A stretch of 64,000 nucleotides of DNA from Wuchereria bancrofti (GCA_005281725.1 SSBO01000014.1:1277292-1341291), one strand, 5' to 3'; shown: positions 51,401-64,000, numbered from the stretch's first letter. Translations and numbers: made by a program. Notes: generated by a model not told the origin, from the letters alone.

Positions 51401-54078
51401 TTTCTAGAATGCTAAAATTTGTTAATTAATTTAAATTTGATAAAATGAAAAGTGAAAAACTAGCGTTAAAAATTTTGCTCATTTTGTGGTTCATTTCATT
51501 TCGTCAATTGCTGTCTGTGTATGTATGTCTGTATGTGTGTATATATATGCATGTGTTGTATGTGTGTGTGTGTGTTTATGTCTGTGTGTATGTGTGTATG
51601 TTTAGATGAATATAAGATATTGTATAAAGACATGCATTGTTCCAACACATACATTTCTTTCCTTTTTCCTTTTTTCTGAAAAAAAGGGAACACATTTTAA
51701 TTTCTCTCCATCGTTAATAAATCAATTTGAAAATCGCTTAGACAACTATAAATATATGACACATACATACATACACACAGACACACATGCATACATACAT
51801 ACATACATACACACACACATATGCATATACATATATATAGATACATACAAAGATGCACACACATACACACACACATACATACACATACACGCATACATGT
51901 GTATGTTAATTTTTCGAGAACATTGAAATTTTCTGCATTATTATTAAAATAATTATAGCAAAAAATTGAAAAAATAGGCATATTAAAAACATAAATTTGA
52001 TGCAATTTTTGTTTTGCATTAATTTACCAAATTATTTGTTTTACTTTTATTTATTTATTAGACTAATTATTTGTTAAGTAATACTTATATGTATAGCAAT
52101 ATTTTAGCAGTAATTAAGTGGAAAAATAAATAGTATGCTAATAACAATAATTCATCAACTTATATTTGGAATAGGTAATGATAATTGATTATTGGTTTAT
52201 GATAATTTATGGTATTTAGAGATATAAAAATGATAGGATAAAATTAAATGATAAAAATTTTATTATTACATTGAAAATTTCTTTTTTTTGATAATTTATT
52301 TTCTATAATGATTTAAAGTGTAAAAATAAAGAAAAAATGCGATAATAGAAGTTTTTTTCTTTTTTATTATTATATTAAAATCCCCTTTTCTTTCTTTCTT
52401 CCTTTTCATATGCATTAATTTTTTTTTTTAGTACATTTCATTATAAAATATATGAAATTTTATATGTATTAATTATTTTTAAGCAGATTTAATTATAAAA
52501 TGAAATCAATTATCATAAATTAATCGATTAATTTAACAAATATAATAATATTGAATTAATGTATACCTTAAATGGAGTACAAATGAAATTATTTTGTATC
52601 AGATATAAGATATAATTAATTAATTAATTAATTAATTAATTAAATTAGATGAAAGAAATAGACATTTCATTAATGTTACATATTAAAATAAAAAATTTCG
52701 AAATTTCCCTTTTTTATTTCTTTGAAAATGCTAATCAAATTACAGATCTAATACATCACATTAATTGTCATTTAGTGAACATACATTGACAGGGAATGAT
52801 GAATAATAATCAAACTGATAAATTTCACTTTCATTTCTTTCTCTCTTTCTCTCTCTCTGTGTATCACTCTTTCTCTCATATTATTTTGATAAATGATTAA
52901 AAATGCATTTACTTTAAGCTTACAAAAATAAAACATTTCATTTACTTTAAGCATACAAAAATAAAACAATTATTAGTGCAATTATTTTTATTTTTTTACT
53001 TTTTGAAATTTCTATTTGAAATGCAATTTTTAATTTTATTGAAAAAATTCAACTTTTTTTCCTTTTTTTCTCTCTATTTCTGAAATGAAAAATCTAAGAA
53101 ATTGCCAATATTAAACAAAGAAGGAAATTGCAAACATATGAAGAAATTGCTAATAAAAATTGCTGAACGAAAAAAAAATTAAATTACCAACAAATCTTAA
53201 CTTTTACAGAAAAAAAAAGAGAGGATGCAATTATTAATATCTAAAATTTATTCAAGGTAAGAAATTAATTATAAGCAAATATAGGATGGATTTAATTTCT
53301 TTCAAAAAAAGAAAACTTATTTAAAATTCATACAGTTGCAAAATTCAATAATTTGGTAAAGATTTAAGTAAAAAATTTAAAAAATCAAAAACATGTAACT
53401 GCTTCAAATACATTTTGCTTCATATACGCTCTGTTTATTAATTTCAATTGAGCTTATTTGAAATCAATTAAAAATTAAAAAAAAAAAGAAATCTGTACAA
53501 GAATTTTATATGGAATAACTTATGCTTCATATGTCAGTTTAAAATCTATCAAATGATATGAATAGAAAATTTATCAAATTATTTAAAAGTAAAAAAGAAA
53601 GGGAAAAACTTGAAAAAAGAACTTTGTTATTTTAATACTAAAAAAAAAAAGGAATAATAAATTGGAAGATGAAACTTTTTAAAAACTATTTAATTCATAT
53701 TTCAAATAGCAAAAGGCAAATAAAAAAGAGTAGTGGGAAAGTATTGCTTTAATCTTTGTTTTTGCTTTTTTTACTTATTTTACAAATAAAATTTTATTAT
53801 TTATTTTGCATTAAATATGAAAATCTTAATTTTTCCTTTTTTCCACTTTTTAACAAATTATTTCTCACTGATACATTTTAAAAGTTTCTTTTTTTTTAAA
53901 GTAAAAATAATGGAGAAGAAAAAAAAGAAAGAGAATTGGTAAAAATGTGAAAAAAAGACAGTGAGAAAAAAAAAGCAAAGAAAAAAAAGTAAGGAAAAGG
54001 AAATTAAAAGAATTATTTTATTTTTTTTCTGAAAACATTATTGAAGTGCGATAAAAGTGTTCGTTTTCTTTTTTCCGT
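42431..54078. other. Gene desert with simple repeats
   Basis: No exon, RNA gene or transposon end was recognised in about 11.6 kb. Simple repeats include GAT units near 43630-43652, a TTATTATTG-type repeat at about 44120-44280, ATT runs near 48390-48430 and 49397-49420, CA/TACA arrays at about 48695-48750, 49780-49960 and 51760-51905, a GT/TATG array at about 51510-51600, and an ATTA run at about 52613-52643. All ORFs in the region are low-complexity. Confidence 0.6.
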
Positions 54079-56339
54079 TTTTTTTTTTTTTTTTCAATTC
54101 TATAATATGAAATGATGCGAATGAAAAATGTACAAATATACTTTTATTTTATCTTATTTTGTTAAAATAAAATAGAAATATGGAATTATATTTTTCCACT
54201 TAAAAAAAAGAGGTATCAATATTTTTTATTTATAAAATTAAATTTCAAAACAAATAACAAACAAACAAAAAAGAGGTAATATAATTTTTATTTTTTCTTT
54301 TATTGCAAAAAAGTACTATTTACATGAATTTTTATTCATATTTTATAAAAAAACAAATGAGAAGGAAAATGTTTTGCATTTTAAAACAATGGAAAATTTT
54401 TTGATTGTAATAAAAAAAAAGTGAGCAAAAGTTTAATTTCTAAAATTATATTTAATTATTAAAAAAAAAAAAATTCTACATGCAACATATGCATGTAAAT
54501 GTTGCAAAATCTAAAGCAAACAAAAGCAAAAAAAGGAAGAAAAAACCAAATCTATTTTTATTTTTGTTTATTTTTATTTAGTTTAGTAAAATGATCAAAT
54601 GCAATATTAAAAAATTAATTTTACATATTGCCTAATGTATAAAAAATTGTTAAAAATTATACAACTAATATCACTTTTTGTTATTTATACAAACATTCAA
54701 TTAAAACACAATTGTTTGATTAATAAACTCATAAAATTAAAAATTATTAATATCATAAGTTTATTTTGAATTTATTTGACATTTTCGATTATATTACATT
54801 TTTATCAGACATGATATGCTCACATGTTGGCAACGCGATTTTAGTAATTAAAATTTAAAAAATCTATAAAATGATTAAAATGATAAAAAAAAATTTGCGA
54901 AAAATTCTATAGAGATTTGTCAAAAATAAAATCTATAAAAAGATTAAAACTCACAAAAAATTCTATATGAAGATTAAAATGTATTTAAGAAATTGTTAAA
55001 AAATCTATAAAGATTTTTCAAAAAAAAGAAATCTATAAAAAGATTAAAATTCATGAAAAAATCTATAAAAAGATTTTTAAACAACAATAAAATGATAAAA
55101 TTATTCAAAAATAAGTAATAATAATTATTTTCATTCCCATATAATTTTGCATCCTAAATTGAATTTCTTTCAATTTTAAGATAAGAAAGAGTAAACAAGC
55201 AAAAAAAANTTTTTTTTTTTTTTTTCAATTCTATAATATGAAATGATGCGAATGAAAAATGTACAAATATACTTTTATTTTATCTTATTTTGTTAAAATA
55301 AAATAGAAATATGGAATTATATTTTTCCACTTAAAAAAAAGAGGTATCAATATTTTTTATTTATAAAATTAAATTTCAAAACAAATAACAAACAAACAAA
55401 AAAGAGGTAATATAATTTTTATTTTTTCTTTTATTGCAAAAAAGTACTATTTACATGAATTTTTATTCATATTTTATAAAAAAACAAATGAGAAGGAAAA
55501 TGTTTTGCATTTTAAAACAATGGAAAATTTTTTGATTGTAATAAAAAAAAAGTGAGCAAAAGTTTAATTTCTAAAATTATATTTAATTATTAAAAAAAAA
55601 AAAATTCTACATGCAACATATGCATGTAAATGTTGCAAAATCTAAAGCAAACAAAAGCAAAAAAAGGAAGAAAAAACCAAATCTATTTTTATTTTTGTTT
55701 ATTTTTATTTAGTTTAGTAAAATGATCAAATGCAATATTAAAAAATTAATTTTACATATTGCCTAATGTATAAAAAATTGTTAAAAATTATACAACTAAT
55801 ATCACTTTTTGTTATTTATACAAACATTCAATTAAAACACAATTGTTTGATTAATAAACTCATAAAATTAAAAATTATTAATATCATAAGTTTATTTTGA
55901 ATTTATTTGACATTTTCGATTATATTACATTTTTATCAGACATGATATGCTCACATGTTGGCAACGCGATTTTAGTAATTAAAATTTAAAAAATCTATAA
56001 AATGATTAAAATGATAAAAAAAAATTTGCGAAAAATTCTATAGAGATTTGTCAAAAATAAAATCTATAAAAAGATTAAAACTCACAAAAAATTCTATATG
56101 AAGATTAAAATGTATTTAAGAAATTGTTAAAAAATCTATAAAGATTTTTCAAAAAAAAGAAATCTATAAAAAGATTAAAATTCATGAAAAAATCTATAAA
56201 AAGATTTTTAAACAACAATAAAATGATAAAATTATTCAAAAATAAGTAATAATAATTATTTTCATTCCCATATAATTTTGCATCCTAAATTGAATTTCTT
56301 TCAATTTTAAGATAAGAAAGAGTAAACAAGCAAAAAAAA
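54079..56339. repeat. Direct duplication of about 1130 bp around a single N
   Basis: The segment 54079-55208 recurs at 55210-56339 with a constant offset of 1131 bases and no difference seen by eye. The copies are separated only by an N at 55209. The first copy starts in a T-run (17 T before CAATTC) and the second in 16 T directly after the N. The first ends in 8 A at the N, the second runs into a longer A-tract. Identity plus an N at the junction suggests a collapsed gap or unmerged contig overlap. The content is A+T-rich, with decayed AATCTATAAAAAGATT units and no gene. Confidence 0.9.
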
Positions 56340-58380
56340 AAAAAAAAACTATTAATTGATAGAGAAAAATGAATTTTTTATTGAAAAAAAGAATGCATTT
56401 TTCCGTAAAATTTTTTTAAATAAAATTTTTGTCTCATGGGAAAAAAAAAGGAAAAAGAGAAAATGAAAAGCGAAGACTTGCATAACTTGTTTATTTGTTC
56501 AAAAGTATGCAATTAATATGATAATTAAAATACAAATTTAAATATTATACAAGTAATGAGAGAAAATATCACACAATATACGTGCAAACATTTATATTTT
56601 TTATAAAAGATTTTTATTCTTTAAAATATCTTTCTTTTTTCTCATTAAACTTCAAATTTTTGAATTTTTTTACGAAACAAGAAAAAAAGCAAAACAAAAA
56701 AAAGACAAGAAATTTTAATAAATCTTTTAACAGTAAAATTACAATTAACCAAATGGAGAAGTCACGAGGGAAAAAAAAAGATGATAAAATAATATCAGAA
56801 AAAAAGAGCGAAACAAAAACAAAATTTTCATCTGAAAAATAAAAAATTCGAAAAAAACTGAAATTTTCCCATAATTTCTTTTCAGTTCTGTTAGTTACAA
56901 TGATTAAATCTCACAAAATAATAATTCAAATTTAAATTGTAATATGCTGTAACATATTTAAAAAGAGGAAAACAAAAAAAAAAGAAGAGAAAATTCATTG
57001 ACAAATTAAATTTTCTCCTTATTTGTTAAAAAAATTTTTTCTAACTTCTTGTATATCTTTCAATCATTTCTATTTTCGAAAACATTCATCAATTTTTTCT
57101 TTTTTTATTATTATTTTATTTACATTTAAAATATGCAAAAATTTGTTCTTTCTTTTTTAAATATTTTAAATTTCATATTAAGCTATGAAAACAGATGTAT
57201 ATATGTGTGGTATTTATATATGTAATATATATTATCCGTATACTATTACCTATATACTGTTATACGAACATAATTTGTCACCAGTTTGTCAACTAACAAA
57301 GAAAATACGAGGAATAAGAAATAATCATATAAGTACACAAAGATGAGGCAAATCTTAAGAAGTATTGCACGATACATTTTCATCATCATCGTCATAATCA
57401 TCATCATTACTATCGTCACCATTACTATCATCATCGTCATTATCATCATCATTACTATCATCAGTATCATTATCATCATCATTACTATCATCACTATCAT
57501 TATCGTCATCATTACTATCATCATCGTCATTATCACTACCATCACTAACATCATCATAATAATTATTATTAAATGAAAAATTGTTAATAGTTATCCCCTA
57601 TTACTAAATATTAAATTAACAATCAAATTATTATATGTAGTTATCCGTGTATATGTGTGTGTGTCTGTGTGTCTGTGTGCCAATGTATGTACGTACGTGC
57701 GTGTGTGTACGTGTCTGTGTGTGTGTGTCGGTATGTACATATGTGCGTATATATCTGTATATGTGTACTTAAGAGACAATCTATTCCTACTAATAAGTAA
57801 TGGGTGATGTTTACAAACAAACGATATAACGACACATTGTAAAGTAATTAAACATCACGAAAGGATAATATTGAAATGAATTGAAATGGTCGATCATTTT
57901 GACATTTCATTCATTCATTCATTTTCTCAATGATTGCTATTTCCTCGTTTATTGTTATTAGTAATTATAGTTATATCGTTGTAATAATAGTAATAGTAAT
58001 AATGTGTAAAATTGTTAGAAATAGATTTATTTATTTATTTCAATCTAATTACTTTATATTATTTTCATTTATTCTTCCTCAATTATATTTATATATTATA
58101 AATGATTTAAAAAAAATAATCAAAATAAATTAACAATTAAAAATATAGTTGAAGTATTTTAAGAAAATATTTATAAAAATTTTAAATTTGATAATACTAT
58201 AATTAATAGTGAAAAATATAATTTTAATATTTTAAGATAATGTTTAAAAAAAAATTTTTAATTTGATAATGTCCTATTTTTTTCTTTGATAATATTTTAT
58301 CATTATTATTTTAAAATGATAATGATATAATAATCAATAATTGAAATCGGATATTATAGAAATTTGAATCATTTCGTAGC
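56340..58380. other. Gene-free stretch with simple repeats
   Basis: Mostly A+T-rich DNA. It contains the ATC-rich minisatellite at 57375-57556 and a GT/TGTC/TATG array at about 57650-57765. The Lys-rich ORF at 56582-56842 has the composition expected by chance and lacks splice or polyadenylation context. Confidence 0.55.
57375..57556. repeat. ATC-based minisatellite
   Basis: Units of ATCATC, ATTACTATC and ATCGTC type alternate, with the larger phrase ATTATCATCATCATTACTATC recurring. Because no unit contains a stop codon in several frames, ORFs stay open on both strands (Ile/Thr on plus, Met/Val on minus). These are artefacts of the repeat. Confidence 0.85.
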
Positions 58381-58388
58381 TTTTACAG

Positions 58389-58401
58389 TTATGGTTCCAG
58401 G
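58389..58401 (+). promoter_or_regulatory. Tandem splice acceptors and upstream ATG before the secreted-protein gene
   Basis: Two acceptor sites, TTTTACAG ending at 58388 and GGTTCCAG ending at 58400, precede the ATG at 58402. Use of the first leaves a 13-nt leader containing an out-of-frame ATG at 58391 that opens a 27-codon upstream ORF overlapping the main start. Use of the second removes that ATG and leaves one leader base. Either could receive a spliced leader. Confidence 0.45.
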
Positions 58402-59478
58402 ATGTTCTTACAATGGTTGCTATTATGGTATACATTTGCATTTGCAGTTTGCGCCACCGAATTTGGCCATCTAAGGAGAAGTGGTAAAAAAATTTTTTTG
58501 TGCATTACATAAAATTCACTATCAAAATTAATTTAAATTATTAATCAAAACATTACTATAATTAACTAATAGAAATTCCTTAACATTGATTAATTATTAA
58601 TATTACTAAATATGATTATTGATGTATGCATTATTCATTTTCCAAAAGATTATATATATCAAAAATATTTAAAATAATATCTTCAACAGTGATTTTACAA
58701 ATATTTTATTTCTTTAATATTGATTATTGATATCACTGATGTATGCTTTATCATTTTTCAGAAGATGATAAGATATCAAATGATAAAAAAAAATTTTTTC
58801 CAAAAGATAATATCGAAAAATCATAAAAATATTTCATGATTATCATATAATAATTCAATTATAACAATTTTATGAGGTAAAATACCATGGTATTTATCAA
58901 CATCAGCTTCCTCCAATTCCGGAATATTAACAAATTATGATAGTAGTAATTGGAAACCATATCAAACAATAGATCATACAGTAATACCAAATCGACAAAT
59001 AGCAACATCCGGTCAAAATAGTGCATCTCAATTATTGGTAATTTTAAAATTTGTTACAATTTATGAACAAAAAAAAAAAAGTGTGTGAGTAAGTGAAAAA
59101 GTCTTTTTTACTTTATTTATTTTTTTTAATAGGAAAATAATGGAGAATTATTATGGAACATTCGAAATTTACTTCAAAAAATAACTTCACAAATAAACAT
59201 AAATGATTTACATCCAATATGGAATAGTATTCAAAATGGTAAGTTATTTATGATAAAAATATTGTACTGTAAATTATTTTTGAAAAATAAATTTTTCTTT
59301 CTTTTCAAATATGTTATTTTTTTAGTAATAAATGTATTTGTGTTTTACTTTAGGTGCATTGGGTGAAAAAGTAGAAATGTTTTTGCAACAACAACAACAA
59401 CAACAAGAAAGACAATTCCAGAGGAATGGTTATGATACAATTTGGAAGCAATCAAGACAATCTATCCCTCTTCCATAA
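58402..59478 (+). CDS. Secreted protein of unknown family with a polyglutamine run
   Basis: Four exons were assembled: 58402-58483, 58877-59037, 59133-59238 and 59354-59478. Phases are 1, 0 and 1 with matching acceptors, totalling 158 codons including TAA, so 157 residues. Residues 1-18 form a typical signal peptide (MFLQWLLLWYTFAFAVCA), with cleavage likely after the last Ala. The mature part begins TEFGHLRRSG and is Ser/Asn/Gln-rich. A helix-like segment at about 84-100 (GELLWNIRNLLQKI) and a second amphipathic segment before the Q run (EKVEMFL) follow. Seven CAA codons encode Gln 128-134. The mature protein has no Cys and no membrane segment. AATAAA at 59596-59601, 118 bases after the stop, is a fitting polyadenylation signal. 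The family and function were not recognised. It is convergent with the alpha-catenin gene. Concordant splice phases make a real gene likely. Confidence 0.75.
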
Positions 59479-60378
59479 TTTAATAACAAACAGCGGGCTT
59501 ATTTTTTTTTCAAATTTTAAATCTAAATTTGATGATACAATAATGTGGCATTAAGAAAATAATAATAATAATAATAATAATGTTTGAAAGTAACAAATAA
59601 AAGTTAGTTCTTTTCTTTAAGTGTAATTTTCTTACAATTATGTTGCAATCATTAGTACGACTTATTTACAATTCCTCAATTAAAATAATCTGAAGTAAAT
59701 GTTATCTGAATATAAAGTGACCAAATATAATAAAAAAAAAAGAAAAAAAATTCCCATGTAAGCTAAATTTTTGTAAAATATGTAAATTTTATTTCAAAAA
59801 ACTCTAATATGATAAATATGATAGTTCAGTGCAATTTCAATTTATATCAAGCAAATAATTTCAATTTATATTAATAATATCAAGCAATGTACCAAATAAT
59901 TTATAATTTCAATATAACAAAAGATGATTGTTTTCTTCTTCTTCTTCTCAAAAATGGATGTCATAATCATTTAACACAATAATCATTATAGGAGACTGTG
60001 ATAAGATCAAAGATGAAATAAAATGTAATTTCCTTTTGAAGTGTTTAAAGGAAATGAAAAATACTGATATTTTTGATCAATTAAATCCATTTATTTGTAA
60101 TTTTTATCTCATTTTTTTTTATCTTAAAATATCTTTATCGATCATTTCTAGAAAATGTTAGAAAGATGGAAAAAATTTTTCCTTTGAGCAATAATCCTTT
60201 AATACTTCAATGCATAGTAATCATAAAAAGGGAGGAAATATGGCAAGACGGATAAATCATGATCATAAATGTAATGAGCATTATCAATAAATGTTTGAAT
60301 TATAAAATTAACAATTAATTAAATAATATATACATTCATTCATTGTGCATAAAAAAAAAAACATAAACTATGGTAATT
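59479..60378. other. Intergenic segment between convergent 3' ends
   Basis: Holds the 3' UTR and AATAAA signal (59596-59601) of the secreted-protein gene, an AAT microsatellite at about 59561-59582, and presumably the alpha-catenin 3' UTR on the minus strand. A plus-strand TTTATT at about 60090 reads AATAAA on the minus strand. The two stop codons are 900 bp apart, so the transcripts could overlap. No further gene was seen. Confidence 0.55.
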
Positions 60379-63300
60379 TTAATCATTAGTATTAGTCGTT
60401 CGAAATTGTGCTAATGCTTTCATTGGTGGCATCGGACGTTTCTCAGAAGCTCGACGTACAATTCCATGAGATTTATTATAAACTCTAACAAGTGGTTGTT
60501 TTTGCGGTGGTGCCATTTTCCATTCAACTAATGATGGTGCTGCCGTATTCTTGCGTCGATACTAAAATTTAAAAATCATAAAATTTCTTCATATGATTAA
60601 ATGTATATTGCAAATAAATGATAGCAACAAATTGATAATATGAAAAAGAAGAAAAGTAAAAGTGAAGTAATAATTTTATAAAATTAATACAAAAGTATAT
60701 AAATTATTGTTAAACTAGTAAATACCAACATATCCCTTCATAATTGATATCTTTATAAAATGTTAAAACGTATGTAAAAATATCATTTGATTTTGCTAAG
60801 CATAAATATTCAGACTCTTTCTTCTCTATCATCATAATTTTCAATAGTTTTCTCTTCTAATATATTATTTAATTGCTTTTCACTTTCATAAAATATATCA
60901 AATATCTGCACAAGACCTATTTCTCAGAAACTAATAAGCACCACTTTTTTTTTTCCTAAACAGCGTTTTAAGCTATTCATAATAAGTCATAAAATTAGCA
61001 AAAGATGTGTTTTTTCAGCTATATTATATTCTCAATTTTTTGCACCTCTCGAAATGATATATAGTAAACATTTATTCTCATTTCCTTTCTAGCAATCTAT
61101 CAAGAAAATTCAACTCCACTTCAAATTTTCCGGAAAAAATTAAATTAATTTACAATCATATGATATCCCTTTATATTTTCCATTTTTTTTTTATTTTAAT
61201 TGTTCAACTTTTATCATTTACAGCACTGTAAATGTTACTATTTTACATTCGTAATTTGCAGAACATTTTTCGAGAGTATTTTTGTAAGAGAAAAATTAAT
61301 TTCTAATCACTGTTAACTATCCACGTAACGTATAACATTACAATACAGTACAATGCTGCACTGTTTACCAGTTCGGATACTTTAAATATGGTAACAGTTA
61401 CACGCAATCACTTCACGGCAATCACGCAATCACTGTTGTTTCTGGCATTTTTTTTTTCTCGTACTAAGTAAATCATGGATATCAAAATTCATTTCTTAAA
61501 CATACACTAAAGCTTTCTATTACATATTTTGATAAATGAAAATCAAACATAAACTGAAGATATTAACTATAGCAAACCTAAATCTAGCAGTAATAAGTCA
61601 ATATATGAAAATATCTTATGAGCGCAAGTGATGCTCAAAAAACTGCCGAACAGGACAAAAAAAAGTAATTTTAATAAGATCAGAAACGAACTCAGAAGAT
61701 ATCATTCTATTTATTGAAATTCAACAAAATAACACTCTGTGAAAAAAAAAAAAAAAAAAAAAAACATTAGAACCAGAAGACCATCCTGTTGAGCATGACC
61801 ATCTTTTTTTTGATCTAATTAATTTTTTTGTTATTAAAACCATAAAATGACATATTTTATTCAAAATTCCTTCAGCAATTTGGCTTGATAATCTAATCTA
61901 ATCTAATTAAAAAACAGAAAAAGTATACAATTAACTAGAGTCCATTTTTCGAAGTCTAATCTAATTAAACAATAGCCACGCCAGTAAATGGCATAAAAAA
62001 ATACCTTGGTACTGGCAATATATGCAGCTTTGACTGTCAACACAACAGCATTCAATAAATTTCTAGCAGTTTGAATTAGAGACATTGCTGATTCAAGACC
62101 ACTAACTACCAATTCGTTACCAACTTGTTGCACATCTGCTTTTACCTGTAAAATTTTTCTATAAGTTTTTTCGGATTGAAATCATCATTAATTACAAAAA
62201 CCACATAAACTCTCCACTGGTCTAACGTAATGTCAAACGTATAAATAGCGGATAAAAATGTACATATGATTACAACAAAACTGCATAATTTTTTTCAATT
62301 AAAAAAAATTAATTTATTATCTATATATTTGATCTTCTAGTTAAACATTAAATATACTTGCAAAATTTCAATCTTATTATCATACTCAAGCTGTTTTCAA
62401 AAAAAAAAAAAAAAAATATGTATAACTATTTCTTTTCATCTCACTTATCGTTAAGTTCAAATTAAAGGATAAATTTTACACTATAATCTCACAATACACT
62501 ATTTATTACAGCACCAAACTACAATATCATTTGTAACTTTATTAGTAATTTAATGAGTGAGACATACTCTGCTTGTTATATTTAATTGTTGGCAATATAG
62601 AGTTATTCTTTGCAGGTAAGCAAAAAGATCCTTTTTTGTTTCACTTTCTACACTTTCATCACCAATTTGTTTAGCCAAAGAATTCAGTTTTGCACCTGCA
62701 TCAGAAATTTCTTGCGCAGCCTTTATAACATCCATTGTGGTCTTCAAAGATCCACGACCTCTGTAAATCATATTATCTCAAATTAAAAAAAAAAAAGCTA
62801 CCGCTCCTAATTTATTCTGATCTTTGGAGCTAATTATATGCGCAATAGTATTTTATTATTTTTTTTACTGTCTTAAACATTTCCTGAACTAATTATATGT
62901 ATCGTTTAATTTAACTGGAATAATTAATTCGTAAGACATACTTTAGAAGAAAAAGTTTTACCTCAAAGTTTTCTATTCCTAAAAGAACAAACCTGGTAAA
63001 ATCAGTCATATTCATCATAATCATACACATATGTTTTGCAAGCACGATAATGTCATTTCCAGTTTCATCCCACTTTGCCACTTCTCTTTCAAATTTGCTT
63101 TGTGCTATCTAAACTACGTGTTACTATACTTTTAATATTTGAAAAATTTGAAAGTAAATAAAAAATTATTATCTATAACTTGCCCTATTATTATCTTATG
63201 CAACTTAAAGAAAATATGAATAAAAATTCAAACCTTGAAAACATCAATTTGTTCCTGAATTTTTCGTTTTTCTTCTTCTGGTAATCGTCGCATTATTTTT

Positions 63301-64000
63301 TGTTCATTTTCAACATCAGCTGTTTGATTTCTTGAATCTGGATAGTTTGTCCCAGCATCTATAACAAGTAAACGATAAAACAAAAAAAAGAAACAAAGTT
63401 GTTGTTCACTCTATATTGTGTCAAATTTCTCATACCTTCCTCATATTCATTGTCTGAATCAACATCTTCCGGATTTCGATTCATGAGTAATGCATTCCGT
63501 ATTTCTTTCACCGCATTGTGAACTAATTCACTAGCTTCAATGAATTCATCCACATCATTGGTATAATCTCTGTTGTCACCACTAATACCTTCTACTGCTT
63601 CCTTCTCCAATTTATTTACCACTTTTTCTGCTCGATCAGCAAATTGATCAATCACTGAATAAACATGCATTTATATCACTATTATTATTGCATTTATTAT
63701 TATCACTGATAATAGTAAATAACGAAAGGGATATTATTACTACTACAAATCGTCATATAACTTTTCTATTGTTTGTATCTCTTCTATCTCGAGCAATTCT
63801 AACATGCTAAACAACAAAATTTATCATATGCAACTCGCTCTAAGTTTAAAATTTACCATCATCTCTGAGTAATTTAGTTGCCATTCGAACACGATCTCTG
63901 TACGAACTAGCTGCAACCAAATCCATTTCAGAATCAACCACATTGCAAACACGCAATGAACGGCCACGAATACCACCTGCAGATCGATCAAGTAAGTAAC
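60379..64000 (-). CDS. hmp-1: Alpha-catenin (HMP-1 type), C-terminal half
   Basis: Alpha-catenin links cadherin-bound beta-catenin to F-actin at adherens junctions. Exons on the minus strand: 64000 (open at the window edge)-63857, 63654-63436, 63358-63234, 63108-62993, 62760-62568, 62145-62005 and 60561-60379, all in phase, about 340 residues. The portion present covers the end of the modulation (M) region (SAGGIRGRSLRV, MATKLL, DVDEFIEASELV), the acidic linker (NPEDVDSDNEYEE), and the five-helix actin-binding domain (KWDETGNDIIVLAKHMC, MTDFTRGRGSLKTTMDVI, DLFAYLQRITLYCQQLNI, NELVVSGLESAMSLIQTA). It ends with the family's basic tail (SLVEWKMAPPQKQPLVRVYN) and stop TAA. Motif order and spacing match metazoan alpha-catenins closely. 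The last intron is about 1.4 kb. The N-terminal vinculin-homology region and the start lie beyond 64000. Confidence 0.95.

Noticed and set aside
56582..56842. 86-codon Lys-rich ORF
   Set aside because: The first codon is not ATG, the composition matches A-rich DNA, and no exon signals were found.
57246..57576. Opposed ORFs of 103 and 77 codons
   Set aside because: Both are open only because the ATC-type repeat lacks stop codons; they encode Met/Val and Ile/Thr strings.
1..64000. CRISPR arrays, tRNA or rRNA genes, intact transposases or viral genes
   Set aside because: None was recognised on reading both strands. Tandem repeats present are continuous minisatellites without unique spacers.

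Overview
The window looks like nuclear DNA of a nematode, probably a parasitic spirurid or filarial-type worm. The grounds are extreme A+T richness, short exons joined by GT...AG introns whose acceptors mostly read T-rich-CAG, first exons that begin directly at a splice acceptor (as expected for spliced-leader trans-splicing), and protein sequences clearly metazoan in type. No prokaryotic operon, rRNA, tRNA, CRISPR array or intact transposon was seen. The species was not identified.

Three conserved genes and one unrecognised secreted-protein gene were rebuilt exon by exon. (1) 11903-17748, +: a TADA2B/ADA2 adaptor of the SAGA histone acetyltransferase complex, 14 exons, 576 codons, lacking the usual C-terminal SWIRM domain. 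(2) 24301-34598, -: an ASH1L/LIN-59-type histone H3K36 methyltransferase, 19 exons, 1609 codons, with AWS, SET, post-SET, PHD and BAH regions and no recognisable bromodomain. (3) 58402-59478, +: a four-exon gene for a 157-residue protein with a signal peptide and a seven-glutamine run, in exons too short to stand out as ORFs. (4) 60379-64000, -: the C-terminal half of alpha-catenin (HMP-1 type), continuing beyond the right edge. Exon phases agree across every junction of all four models.

Layout: 1-11.9 kb is gene-free and holds a nested 34/68-bp purine-rich repeat, a 52-bp-arm inverted repeat, a 53-bp repeat and a 61-bp minisatellite carrying a CACGTG palindrome in each unit, ending about 0.6 kb before TADA2B. 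17.7-24.3 kb separates the convergent TADA2B and ASH1 genes and contains a possible small secreted-peptide ORF. 34.6-58.4 kb is a gene desert of microsatellites, purine and pyrimidine tracts, a G-quadruplex motif, a nuclear-receptor-like palindrome and an apparently exact 1.13-kb duplication flanking a single N, most likely an assembly artefact. The secreted-protein gene and alpha-catenin are convergent.

TADA2B (acetylation) and ASH1 (methylation) are both activating chromatin regulators. Their proximity is noted, but nothing in the sequence shows a functional link.
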